From Paenibacillus sp. cl123 (GTDB taxonomy: Bacteria; Bacillota; Bacilli; Paenibacillales; NBRC-103111): a stretch of DNA of 64,000 nucleotides. Positions 7,553-16,720 of the stretch are shown here, in pieces. The position numbers and the translations under genes were made by a program. Location: positions 1 through 64,000 of the forward strand of contig NZ_FMYY01000023.1 of the NCBI RefSeq assembly GCF_900101595.1, in the 5' to 3' direction. The notes under the pieces are model-generated. The model was not told the DNA's origin and did not search any database. It saw nothing but the letters and a program-made list of their open reading frames with translations. Positions within the stretch are counted from its first letter, which is position 1. The number at the start of each line of letters is the position of its first letter.

Positions 7553-9106
7553 ATGATTAAAAAAGTATTGGCGGGGATAGGGGCTGCGGTGCTGCTCGCC
7601 GGAGTTACCGCATGCGCAAGCAAAGACAAGCCGGCAGACGCCGACGATCCAAAGCCGTCGGCGTCGTCTGAACCCTCCAAATCCAAAGTAAGCATGAAGA
7701 TTATGGGCAATTTTGCATCCTCCAACCTGTCGGAGACGGACAAACTGCTTGTTCAATCCATCGAGAAAGCAACGAATACGGAGATCAAATTCGACATACC
7801 GCCGGCGACCGGCTACACCGAGCGGCTTCAACTATCGCTGACAACGGGCGATTACCCCGACGTTGTCTGGTTTCCGAGTCCCAACGATGCCGCCTTTTTG
7901 AAAGCGCTTAAGGACGGCGTTATCCTTCCGATCGATGACTATCTGAAAAACGCCGAGAACATTAAAAAATATTCGTATGACGTCTCTTGGGACGCCTTGC
8001 GGGTCAACAACGACGGCAAAATTTACGGCATTCCGCGCACGACCGTTATTCGCTCCGACGGATACTGGCTCCGAAAAGACTGGCTCGATAAATTGAATAT
8101 CAAGCTTCCGGATAACAACGAAATTACGCTGGATCAGATGATCGAGATCATGCGCAAATTTTCCAAGGAAGATCCGGACGGCAATGGAAAGCATGATACG
8201 TACGGGTTTGGAACGGCCGCAGGCGTTGATAAATCGATGAAGCCGATTTTCCAAAACGAGCTCGGTCTGTATGGCTGGCAAAAGTCCAGCGGCGGAGAGT
8301 ACAGCTATATGAATCCCCAATACGATTTGAGCTCCGATCAATATACGAAGGCACTGGAGTTATCGGCCAAGCTGTTCAAGGAAGGGTTGATCGATCCGGA
8401 TTCGCCTTCGATCGACGGCACTAAAACGCTGGAGCGGTTTCAAAGCGGCAAAACGGGTGCAATCGACGGGTTTGCAGGTCATTACGAAACCTTCCTGAAT
8501 GCCGGTAAAAAAATCAATCCGAAGTTCGAGCTTGCCTATGTATTCGTGAAGAACGAGCAGGGCGAGATGAAGGGACTGGGACAAGGAACGGGGTTGTGGG
8601 GCTTCTGGGCGATAACGCGCAACGCGAAGGACCCGCAAAGAGTAGTCAACGTATTCGACTACATGCTGTCGGACAAAGGCTGGGAGACGATCTACACCGG
8701 CGTGGAAGGGCATGATTACAAGGTGGAAAACAACAAGCGCACTTATGTGGAGCCGCCGCTGGAAACCTTCGTCCGCAAAAATATGGTTCGCCGCGCCAAC
8801 GATTACATGTTCTTCATCAACCCGGCTATGTCGGAGGAGCTCAAGCAGAAGCTCGTGCCGAATATCGAGAAGGCCGTAAAAAGAATCGTGATGTCCAAGG
8901 ACCGCGATTTTACCCCCGCGATCGCAAAGACGCCGCCTTACCTGGACTTCAACAAAAAGTTTAGCGAAGTGACGACCAAAATCATTATCGGCGATGCGCA
9001 GCCGTCCGAGTACAAGAAGGTGCTGCAGGACTGGAATACGAAGTTCGGCAAAACGTATCTGAAGGAAATGAACGATTATATCGCCCAAATGGAAAGCAAG
9101 AAGTAA
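7553..9106 (+). CDS. Extracellular sugar-binding lipoprotein (importer 1)
   Basis: A 517-residue binding protein. The N-terminus MIKKVLAGIGAAVLLAG ends in a lipobox with cysteine in VTACASK, followed by a charged, proline-rich linker, so the protein is lipid-anchored outside the membrane. Segments such as TTGDYPDVVWFPSP and YGIPRTTVIRSDGYWLRKDW are typical of family 1 solute-binding proteins of the LplA/YtcQ branch for oligosaccharides. GGGAGG precedes the start. It completes importer 1 with the two permeases upstream; its ligand is not readable from sequence. The next hairpin (9200-9226) probably ends this operon. Confidence 0.88.
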   Translation: MIKKVLAGIGAAVLLAGVTACASKDKPADADDPKPSASSEPSKSKVSMKIMGNFASSNLSETDKLLVQSIEKATNTEIKFDIPPATGYTERLQLSLTTGDYPDVVWFPSPNDAAFLKALKDGVILPIDDYLKNAENIKKYSYDVSWDALRVNNDGKIYGIPRTTVIRSDGYWLRKDWLDKLNIKLPDNNEITLDQMIEIMRKFSKEDPDGNGKHDTYGFGTAAGVDKSMKPIFQNELGLYGWQKSSGGEYSYMNPQYDLSSDQYTKALELSAKLFKEGLIDPDSPSIDGTKTLERFQSGKTGAIDGFAGHYETFLNAGKKINPKFELAYVFVKNEQGEMKGLGQGTGLWGFWAITRNAKDPQRVVNVFDYMLSDKGWETIYTGVEGHDYKVENNKRTYVEPPLETFVRKNMVRRANDYMFFINPAMSEELKQKLVPNIEKAVKRIVMSKDRDFTPAIAKTPPYLDFNKKFSEVTTKIIIGDAQPSEYKKVLQDWNTKFGKTYLKEMNDYIAQMESKK

Positions 9107-9199
9107 TACGAAAGGATGTTGGCACTCTCGTCTCGCAGTAAGGCGGGTTAAACATCCTCTACCAGGAATAAAACCATAAAAATTTGGCCCGCAGGCCAA

Positions 9200-9226
9200 G
9201 CCTCCCGGATGCTCATTCCGGGAGGC
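9200..9226 (+). terminator. Hairpin after importer 1
   Basis: GCCTCCCGGA and TCCGGGAGGC form a perfect 10-bp stem around a 7-base loop, with only a short TTCC after it. It probably ends the importer 1 transcript. Confidence 0.6.
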
Positions 9227-9275
9227 TTCCAAACCTGACCCAGGATGATAAGCAGCAGGCTGTCGATTTTACTGA

Positions 9276-9289
9276 TGTAAACGTTTACA
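9276..9289. promoter_or_regulatory. cre-like operator
   Basis: TGTAAACGTTTACA is a perfect 14-bp palindrome that fits the CcpA catabolite-responsive consensus TGWAARCGYTWNCW at every position. Other LacI-family repressors bind similar sites. Its right half overlaps the proposed -35 box, so binding should repress the DUF4838 genes when a preferred sugar is present. Confidence 0.75.
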
Positions 9290-9311
9290 TTTCGTGCTGG
9301 ATACCTATCCT
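9284..9311 (+). promoter_or_regulatory. Candidate promoter of the DUF4838 genes
   Basis: TTTACA (9284-9289), a 16-base spacer and TATCCT (9306-9311) give a modest promoter whose -35 box is part of the cre-like palindrome. Confidence 0.4.
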
Positions 9312-9366
9312 TCCCGGGGCATCGGCGCGAAAAACCTTGAATCATTAGGAAAGGGAGTTGATTAAC

Positions 9367-12300
9367 TTGAAATTAAAGCAATTTCTTTGCTGGGGGATGA
9401 TTATAGCGCTGTTGTTTTCTTTCGTTCCCTCGAGTTTGGCTGACAATGACTCAACCGGTTTACCCGAGGGGACTGGCATGGAAGCTTTGCACAACGTGAT
9501 GAATGTTACGTATTCTGACCTCGTATTGGTCGAGAACGGAATCGCGAAGTCTACGATTATTGTTTCGCCAAGTGCAACCGAACCGGAACAGAAGGCAGCA
9601 CAGGAACTCCAGGACTACATAAAACAAATATCCGAAGCGGAGTTGCCTGTTGTCAACAATCCCGCCGATGTGGCCGGAATCAAGATCTATATTGGAAGTG
9701 CCGCCCCAAGCCCCCACAAGGAGGCAATCCGGGCCGCGGGAGATGAACCCGACGCCTTCCGGCTGCATGTTGATCAGGAGGCTATCCAGTTGGTGGGATT
9801 GGAGGATAATGACAAAGGAAGTCTTTATGCCGTTTACGAGCTCCTCGAGCAACTCGGCGTACGGTGGTTCATGCCCGGCAATATCGGAACGGTCATTCCG
9901 GATCTGACAACCATTGCAGTCCGTTATCAGGACACCATCCAGCACCCGGGTCTTTCTTTCCGTTTTTTCCAGGCTGCTGCGCCATACTTATGGGCTACCG
10001 GAATGCCGATGGGGGTCAATCTGGAAGAGGCTGCACCCTGGGTCGAGCATGTACGCCTGAATCAGAAGACAGTAGGCGCGCATGAATTGTTGAGTGCTCC
10101 TCCTTCGCGAACAACACGCGCGGATCTGTATCTGCCCAACGCCGACGGAACACCGTCGATCCACCTCGACGTGACCAAGCCGGAGGTGCTGGATCTTGTC
10201 GTAGCAGAGTCGCTTGCAAAATTGCAGAAAAATCCCAATCTTGAATATTTGAGTATGGGACCAAGCGACGGACATGTGCTGGTACTCAAGCCGGACTCCG
10301 AATGGGACGGGGACGATCGGGATGTATTAACAGGAGCATTATCAACGACGGATCGCTATATCAAATTTTTTAATCTTGTTTTGGAGAGGCTTGGACAAGA
10401 AGGCTATCAAGATGTGAACATTGTTTTCTACGCCTATAACACTTACTACAATCCGCCCGTACGGTGGACGCCAAATCAACGAATCATACCGATGATTGCT
10501 TCTCTCACCCTGGATCGGATCCATAGCATCGGAAATCCGCTTGCCTGGGAACGTAATTATCTAAAAGAAGTTATCGACGGCTGGAATAAAGTAAGTCCTA
10601 CGGTGATGATCTATGACTATCTGTATAACCCGGCCGATCCGGGCTTGCCTGTTTCACTGGCAGAGAGAGTAGGCACAGAATACAAGTATTTCAAGGATCA
10701 TGGTGTTGTAGGGATACGCGCCGAGACTACGCCGGAGTGGGGGTATGGCGGCCTGGGACTTTATCTGGCAGCCAAGATGATGTGGAACCCCGATCTGGAT
10801 GTGAAAGCTTTGCGGGAGGACTACTTTACAAAGTTTTATGGGCCTGCGGCAGCGCCGATGGAGGAGCATTTTGACATCTTGGAAAATGCTTTTGCAAAAG
10901 CGGATTATTCTGCCGGAAACATGTATGATTTTCCACACATTTTGACCGATGAAGTCATGCAAGAGATGGCACGAACACTTGGGGAAGCGAAGGCGAGGGT
11001 GGCATCTGATTCGGTATATGCCAAACGGATCGATATGATCAGCATCGCTTATGGTTTCAGTGAAAACTTCCTTGACATGCTCAAGCAGTTCAACCGTTTT
11101 CACTTTGATGCGGCAAAGGAAAAGCTCAATAACGTTTATAGCTTCAGGGAACAGGCTGTTCTTCACTCCCCTGCGATTTTAAGCAGCTATAAATCCTATA
11201 CCTATGTAGAGTGGTTTTTTGACAGGATGGTAAATGGAGGAAAACAACGGACTAGCAATGGAAACCGGCTGGTCGCTGAGCTGCCGGACGAATGGAATGT
11301 CAAGCTGTTCCCCAATGCGTCCGGGGTTGACCTGGGGCTTTGGAAGCCCGGCTTGGGAACGGAATCCTGGAGGAAGCTGAAAACCTATTCAGAGACCTGG
11401 TCCGCTCAAGGACTTCGTTATTACAAGGGACATGCCTGGTACCGGACAACGGTAGACATTGCTCAGGAATTCGACACAGGCAAGCCAATTAGGCTCTGGT
11501 TCAGCAGTATCGATGAGACAGCCAGAGTCTGGATGAATGGCAAAGAGCTGTCATTGGTGCAGAAGGGTACGGGTCTGACCAAGCCCTGGGAATTCGACGC
11601 TACGCCGGCCGTTAAATTCGGCAAGCCCAATTTGATCGTTGTTGATGTGCGCAATGAAGACATAGATGAGCTGGGTACCGGGGGGATCATGGGTCCTGCC
11701 ATGCTCTGGCAGGTCAATACGGAACTGGATTATCTCCCGCCTGCAGATGTGAAGAACTTGAAGGCTGCGCACATCCCCGGCACCGACACCGTGAAATTAA
11801 CCTGGGATATACCCGCAGATAATAAGGGAGTTACAGGATATCAGCTGGAAATACTGAACCGCGAGAGCGTAGGGGGAGTGCTGGGATCGGTTATAACTGC
11901 GACAAATGAATATATCGACACTGGAATGAAACCCGGCATGGAACGCAGGTACAGGGTAAAGGCAATCGATGCCGGTGGAAATAAATCGGTTAACTATAGC
12001 GCATACGCACGCGTAACCATGAATCCGCCATCAACGGTGACTGGGTTGAAGGTTCAGCAAATCTCCGTCGACAAGGTATATATCAGCTGGAATCCATCTA
12101 CCGTTTATGAAGATTTCCAAATTGCCGGGTATAGTCTGGAAGTGCTGAACCAGAATCCTCCGGGGGGAGTGCTTGAAACGATCAAAACGACAACGAATGC
12201 GCATACCCTCAGCGGACTGCAGCCTGGTATGACACGCAGGTTCAGGGTGAAGGCAATCGATACGGCCGGAAATATGTCTGCTGACTATAGCGCTGTCGTG

Positions 12301-12432
12301 CAGGTAACCCTCTCGGCAAATGTAACGCCTGTCGCCCCACCCGCAGCCCCAACGGGTTTAAAATCTGAAGAGATCGCTAACGGTGCGATGAACCCAAGCC
12401 GGACTGTTACCGAATCTGTTTACGGAATGTAA
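9367..12432 (+). CDS. Secreted DUF4838 protein with fibronectin type III domains
   Basis: A 1021-residue exported protein. MKLKQFLCWGMIIALLFSF...SSLA is a signal peptide. The N-terminal part (TEPEQKAAQELQDYIKQI and IYIGSAAPS) resembles the non-catalytic domain in front of several glycosidases; the core (LYAVYELLEQLGVRWFMPG, YNPADPGLPVSLAERVGTEY, GLGLYLAAKMMWNPDLD) matches DUF4838. A beta-sandwich (YKGHAWYRTTVDI, IRLWFSSIDETARVWMNG) is followed by two fibronectin III domains (about 789-886 and 888-983) and the beginning of a third that stops abruptly. No cell-wall anchor is visible, unlike its tandem copy, so it is probably released or its end was lost. The TTG start has AAAGGGAG 10 bases upstream. 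Activity on a glycan is likely but not shown. Confidence 0.8.
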   Translation: MKLKQFLCWGMIIALLFSFVPSSLADNDSTGLPEGTGMEALHNVMNVTYSDLVLVENGIAKSTIIVSPSATEPEQKAAQELQDYIKQISEAELPVVNNPADVAGIKIYIGSAAPSPHKEAIRAAGDEPDAFRLHVDQEAIQLVGLEDNDKGSLYAVYELLEQLGVRWFMPGNIGTVIPDLTTIAVRYQDTIQHPGLSFRFFQAAAPYLWATGMPMGVNLEEAAPWVEHVRLNQKTVGAHELLSAPPSRTTRADLYLPNADGTPSIHLDVTKPEVLDLVVAESLAKLQKNPNLEYLSMGPSDGHVLVLKPDSEWDGDDRDVLTGALSTTDRYIKFFNLVLERLGQEGYQDVNIVFYAYNTYYNPPVRWTPNQRIIPMIASLTLDRIHSIGNPLAWERNYLKEVIDGWNKVSPTVMIYDYLYNPADPGLPVSLAERVGTEYKYFKDHGVVGIRAETTPEWGYGGLGLYLAAKMMWNPDLDVKALREDYFTKFYGPAAAPMEEHFDILENAFAKADYSAGNMYDFPHILTDEVMQEMARTLGEAKARVASDSVYAKRIDMISIAYGFSENFLDMLKQFNRFHFDAAKEKLNNVYSFREQAVLHSPAILSSYKSYTYVEWFFDRMVNGGKQRTSNGNRLVAELPDEWNVKLFPNASGVDLGLWKPGLGTESWRKLKTYSETWSAQGLRYYKGHAWYRTTVDIAQEFDTGKPIRLWFSSIDETARVWMNGKELSLVQKGTGLTKPWEFDATPAVKFGKPNLIVVDVRNEDIDELGTGGIMGPAMLWQVNTELDYLPPADVKNLKAAHIPGTDTVKLTWDIPADNKGVTGYQLEILNRESVGGVLGSVITATNEYIDTGMKPGMERRYRVKAIDAGGNKSVNYSAYARVTMNPPSTVTGLKVQQISVDKVYISWNPSTVYEDFQIAGYSLEVLNQNPPGGVLETIKTTTNAHTLSGLQPGMTRRFRVKAIDTAGNMSADYSAVVQVTLSANVTPVAPPAAPTGLKSEEIANGAMNPSRTVTESVYGM

Positions 12433-12476
12433 GTCCAAATGACCTCCTAAATTAGTGATAAAAGGAGTTGAGTATC

Positions 12477-15400
12477 TTGACAAGAAAGCTTTTTCTTTGC
12501 TGGGGGCTAATCATTGCACTCTTGTTTTCTTCGGTGCCCCAGGTTTTGGCTGCAAATGCCCCGACCGGTTTCACGCAGGGAAATACCATGTTAAATGATA
12601 CGGGTCCTAAGCTCGTATTGGTCGAGAACGGAGAATCCCGCTCCACTATCATCATGTCGCAACATGCAACCGAATATGAAAAGAAGGCGATGCAGGAGCT
12701 CAAGCACTATATTCGGCAAATATCCGGAGCGGAGCTTCCTGTTGCCGAGGACTCGGCCGAGGTGCAGGGAACAAAGATCTATATCGGAGGTGCCGCTCCA
12801 GACCTTGATGCAGCTAAGGCTGCAATCCGTGCCCAAGGAAATGAACCCGATTCATTCCGGTTGTATGTGGAGGAGGGAGTCATTCAATTGGCAGGCTTGG
12901 ATGACAACGACAAAGGAAGCCTTTATGCCGCTTACGAGCTCCTGGAGCAAATAGGTGTGCGGTGGTTCATGCCCGGTGATATCGGAACCGTAGTTCCGTC
13001 TATGCCTGCAATTGCGGTCGATTATCAAGACACGATCCAGCACCCGGGCTTTCATTTCCGCTTTTTGCAGGCTGTTGCGCCCTATGTCGCTGGCGCCGGT
13101 TTGCCGGTGGGCGTCAATCTGACAGAAGGTACGCCCTGGGTGGAGCATGTGCGTCTGAATCAGAAAACCCTGGGGAATCATGGCCTGCTGATTACATCAC
13201 CAACGAATAAAGAACGCCCTGATTTATTTCTGCCCGATGCCAAAGGAAATCCGACCGGACAATACGATGTGACCAAGCCGGAGGTGCTGAACCTTGTTGT
13301 GGCGGAGGCAATCCGAAGGTTGGAAGCAGACCCCAAGCTTGAATTTCTGAGAATGGGACCCAATGACGGACCTGTAGGGGTACTCCATCCTAACCCTGAG
13401 TGGGACGGGGATTTGAAGGGGGCCATACATGGAGGAACCTTATCGTTAACGGATCGTTATGTGAAATTTTTTAATCTTGTTTTGGAGAAGCTTGACGCTG
13501 CCGGCTATCATGATGTGAAAATTTCTTTCTACGCCTACGACGAGTATTATTATCCGCCGGTAAGGCATATGCCGGATCCCAGGCTAGTCCCGATCATCGC
13601 TTCGATCAGAACGGATAGAATGAAAAGCATTGAAAATCCGCTTTCGTGGGAGAGGCAGCATATCAAAGACCTGATTGACGGCTGGAGAAGGGTAAGTCCT
13701 GACGTCATGATCTATGATTATCTTTATAACCTTGCCGATCCGGGACTGCCTTTTTCCCTGGCAGAAAGAATAGGCACGGAATACAAATATTTTAAAGATC
13801 AGGGTATTATCGGCATACGCGGCGAAGCTCTGCCGGCGTGGGGATATCATGGACCGGGGCTCTATTTGGCAGCCAAGATGATGTGGAACCCCGATCTGGA
13901 TGTGGGAGCTTTGCTGGAGGACTATTTTACAAAGTTTTATGGACCTGCCGCAGAGCCGATGAAGAGGCATTTCAAAGCTTTGGAGGATGCTTTTGCCAAA
14001 GCAGATTATTATGCGGGAAGTATCCATGATGTTCAACATATTTTGACCGGCAATGTCATGCAGGCGATGGAGCAGTCGCTAACGGAAGCGGAGCATGCGG
14101 CGCAAGGGGCATCCGATCCGGTATATGCCAGACGGGTCAATATGGTGCGTGTTGCTTTTAGCTTTGGCGACAGCTTCCTTCAGATGAAGGAACGGATTAA
14201 CAGCTTTGAGTTTGTTGAAGCAAAGGGAATATTTGATCAAATCTCTAAAATAAGAGAAAAGGCTGTTACCCACTCTCCTGTTATTCTCAACACCCTGGCC
14301 TCTTATAATTATACAGATTGGTTCTTTGATAAAATCACAACCCAGGGAAGTCAACGTCTCAGCGATGGAAACCGAATGGTTGCCAAGCTGCCGGACGAAT
14401 GGGATGTTATACTGTTTCCAAATAGTTCCGGGGATAAATTGGGGCTCTGGAAACCCGGGGTGGGAACGGAATCCTGGATGAAGCTGAAAACGTATTCGGA
14501 GTCCTGGTCCGATCAGGGGATTGGTTATTACAAAGGACATGCCTGGTACAGAACAACGGTTGATGTTGGCTCGGAGTTTCATACAGGAAAACCGATTCGG
14601 CTTTGGTTCAGCGGTATCGATGAGACAGCCAGGGTCTGGATGAATGGTATAGAGCTGAGTTTGTCAGCGAATGGCAAGGGCAATGCGATGATGAAGCCGT
14701 GGGAGTTTGACGCCACGCCGGCCATTAAATTTGGCGAATCCAATTTGATTGTTGTGGATGTGGGGAATGAAAGTCTGGATGAGCTTGGTACCGGGGGGAT
14801 AACGGGGCCTGCCATGCTTTGGCAGGTCAATACGGAATTGGATATGATATCGCCGACGCCTCCGGAGAATTTGAAAGCCGAGCAAATCTCGGGGAATGAA
14901 GTGCGTTTAAGCTGGTCACCGGCCACTGATAACGTAGGTGTTGTCGCCTATATGCTGGAGGTGTTGAACCCTGCATCCATAGGAGGGATTAACGGAACGG
15001 TCAGAACGGATTCGACAACCTATATTCACACCGGACTGGAACCCTTGGAACGCAGGTATAGGGTAAAGGCCATCGATGCTGCCGGAAATATATCCGGGAT
15101 TAAGGATGTAGTGACTATAAAAATGACACCGGTTGACGATACCTACACGGTTACCTTCAACAGCAATGGAGGCAACGGGGTAGCAGCGATTACCGATGTC
15201 ACAAGCGGCAGTGCAATCCAAGCACCGACGCTGCCTGTCAGAGAAGGATATACGTTTGCCGGATGGTACAAGGATGAAGGGCTCGAAACAGCATGGAATT
15301 TTACGACAGATGTCGTGACCGGTGATGTAACACTATATGCAAAGTGGACGGCGGAGGAGACGGCAAATCCGGGACCGACACCGACACCGGCGCCAATACC

Positions 15401-16622
15401 GATACCGACACCGGTGCCTGCAACGAAGGTTGTGGACGGGCAGGCAACAACGACGATACCTGCAAAGCCCGCGACGGATACAACGAAAAAGGCTATAGCG
15501 CCAATATCTGATAAACAATTGGAGGATGCAATCGCAAAGACTGCGGCTGAGGCGGCCAAGCAGGGTACCGGGATAGAAACAACAGTTAAAATCGAAGTGA
15601 ATGCGGGCAACGACGCCACAACCGCAGGTGTCAGCCTGACCCATGCAGCTTTGAAAGCATTCGTAGTTAGCAATGTGGATTCCCTGGTCATTTCTACCCC
15701 CTTCGGAACTATGACCTTTGATAAAAAAGCTGCGGAGGGCATGGTAAAGCAGTTGGCGGGCACCATTACGATGACTGCCACGAAGGTTGAAGCATCAGAG
15801 TTGACGTCCGAAATGCGGAATAAGGTCGGAGACAGACCGTTTGTGAGCTTTGATGTGGCTGGCAGGGAAAAGGAGATCGTACATTTTGACGGAAAAGTGG
15901 AAATAACCATTCCTTATAAACATAAGGCAGACGAAAATCCAAATGCAATTGTAGCTTATATCGTTAACGCGGCAGGGAAGCTTGAAATAGTGACCAATTC
16001 CCTATATGACCCGGGAACAGGAACACTGACTTTCCAGGTAGAAGAGGCCTCGAAGTTTGCAGTCGCATATAACAAGGCGGACTTTACCGATGTGGCAGAG
16101 GGTGTATGGTACTATGATGCAGTAACCTTTGCGGCGGCAAGGGGAATCACCACAGGAGTGGGCCATGGAAACTTCGGCGGGACTGACCGTGTAACCAGAG
16201 CGCAAGCCCTGGTCATGATTATGAGAGCCTTTGGCATCAGTCCGAACGAAAACATCGCAAACAATTTCGACGATGCAGGGAACGCCTATTACACCGGGTA
16301 CCTTGCTGAGGCAAAGAAACAGGGAATTGCCAGCGGCGTGGGCGACAACAAATTCGACCCCGACAGACAGGTGACCCGGCAGGAATTGCTCGTATTGGTA
16401 TATAACACGCTTCAGAACATAAATGAATTGCCGGCAGCAGGCGATGACAGAAATTTGGAGCAATTCAAGGATGCCGGGAAAGTTGCCGATTATGCAAATC
16501 AGGCCATTCAACTGTTTGTGAAAGCCGGAATTATCGCCGGAACCAATGGCAGCATCCTGCCTGAGGATTCGGCAAGCAGAGCGCAATTTGTGCAGATACT
16601 CTACAACATCATGGCTAAATAA
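12477..16622 (+). CDS. SLH-anchored DUF4838 surface protein
   Basis: A 1381-residue paralogue of the preceding gene, similar throughout the first about 790 residues and sharing long DNA stretches with it. After the signal peptide and DUF4838 core come one fibronectin III domain (about 792-882), a Listeria-Bacteroides repeat (about 889-958: YTVTFNSNGGNG, GYTFAGWYKDE, VTLYAKW), a Pro/Thr linker (about 961-981), a beta-rich domain, and three SLH repeats from about 1201 (FTDVAEGVWYYDAVTFAAAR; GIASGVGDNKFDPDRQVTRQ; AGIIAGTNGSILPEDSASR). SLH repeats bind pyruvylated secondary cell-wall polymer, so this copy stays on the cell surface. The TTG start has AAAGGAG 10 bases upstream, as in the first copy. 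Probably a surface glycan-degrading or -binding protein. Confidence 0.85.
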   Translation: MTRKLFLCWGLIIALLFSSVPQVLAANAPTGFTQGNTMLNDTGPKLVLVENGESRSTIIMSQHATEYEKKAMQELKHYIRQISGAELPVAEDSAEVQGTKIYIGGAAPDLDAAKAAIRAQGNEPDSFRLYVEEGVIQLAGLDDNDKGSLYAAYELLEQIGVRWFMPGDIGTVVPSMPAIAVDYQDTIQHPGFHFRFLQAVAPYVAGAGLPVGVNLTEGTPWVEHVRLNQKTLGNHGLLITSPTNKERPDLFLPDAKGNPTGQYDVTKPEVLNLVVAEAIRRLEADPKLEFLRMGPNDGPVGVLHPNPEWDGDLKGAIHGGTLSLTDRYVKFFNLVLEKLDAAGYHDVKISFYAYDEYYYPPVRHMPDPRLVPIIASIRTDRMKSIENPLSWERQHIKDLIDGWRRVSPDVMIYDYLYNLADPGLPFSLAERIGTEYKYFKDQGIIGIRGEALPAWGYHGPGLYLAAKMMWNPDLDVGALLEDYFTKFYGPAAEPMKRHFKALEDAFAKADYYAGSIHDVQHILTGNVMQAMEQSLTEAEHAAQGASDPVYARRVNMVRVAFSFGDSFLQMKERINSFEFVEAKGIFDQISKIREKAVTHSPVILNTLASYNYTDWFFDKITTQGSQRLSDGNRMVAKLPDEWDVILFPNSSGDKLGLWKPGVGTESWMKLKTYSESWSDQGIGYYKGHAWYRTTVDVGSEFHTGKPIRLWFSGIDETARVWMNGIELSLSANGKGNAMMKPWEFDATPAIKFGESNLIVVDVGNESLDELGTGGITGPAMLWQVNTELDMISPTPPENLKAEQISGNEVRLSWSPATDNVGVVAYMLEVLNPASIGGINGTVRTDSTTYIHTGLEPLERRYRVKAIDAAGNISGIKDVVTIKMTPVDDTYTVTFNSNGGNGVAAITDVTSGSAIQAPTLPVREGYTFAGWYKDEGLETAWNFTTDVVTGDVTLYAKWTAEETANPGPTPTPAPIPIPTPVPATKVVDGQATTTIPAKPATDTTKKAIAPISDKQLEDAIAKTAAEAAKQGTGIETTVKIEVNAGNDATTAGVSLTHAALKAFVVSNVDSLVISTPFGTMTFDKKAAEGMVKQLAGTITMTATKVEASELTSEMRNKVGDRPFVSFDVAGREKEIVHFDGKVEITIPYKHKADENPNAIVAYIVNAAGKLEIVTNSLYDPGTGTLTFQVEEASKFAVAYNKADFTDVAEGVWYYDAVTFAAARGITTGVGHGNFGGTDRVTRAQALVMIMRAFGISPNENIANNFDDAGNAYYTGYLAEAKKQGIASGVGDNKFDPDRQVTRQELLVLVYNTLQNINELPAAGDDRNLEQFKDAGKVADYANQAIQLFVKAGIIAGTNGSILPEDSASRAQFVQILYNIMAK

Positions 16623-16635
16623 AACCAAGCTGGGA

Positions 16636-16674
16636 CAACGGGGCAATTGTGAGCATGTGACTATTGCCCTGTTG
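16636..16674 (+). terminator. Hairpin after the SLH protein gene
   Basis: CAACGGGGCAAT and ATTGCCCTGTTG pair over 12 bp with one G-T wobble, loop of 15 bases. No T tract follows, so it may be a weak terminator or an RNA-stabilising element before the next gene. Confidence 0.5.
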
Positions 16675-16720
16675 CCGCTATACATGCGAAAAATCATAGA
16701 GTTTTTAGGGAGGCTTCGAC

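Noticed and set aside
15361-15420. Repetitive ACCGACACCG-like DNA
   Set aside because: It encodes the Pro/Thr linker of the surface protein and is not an independent repeat element.
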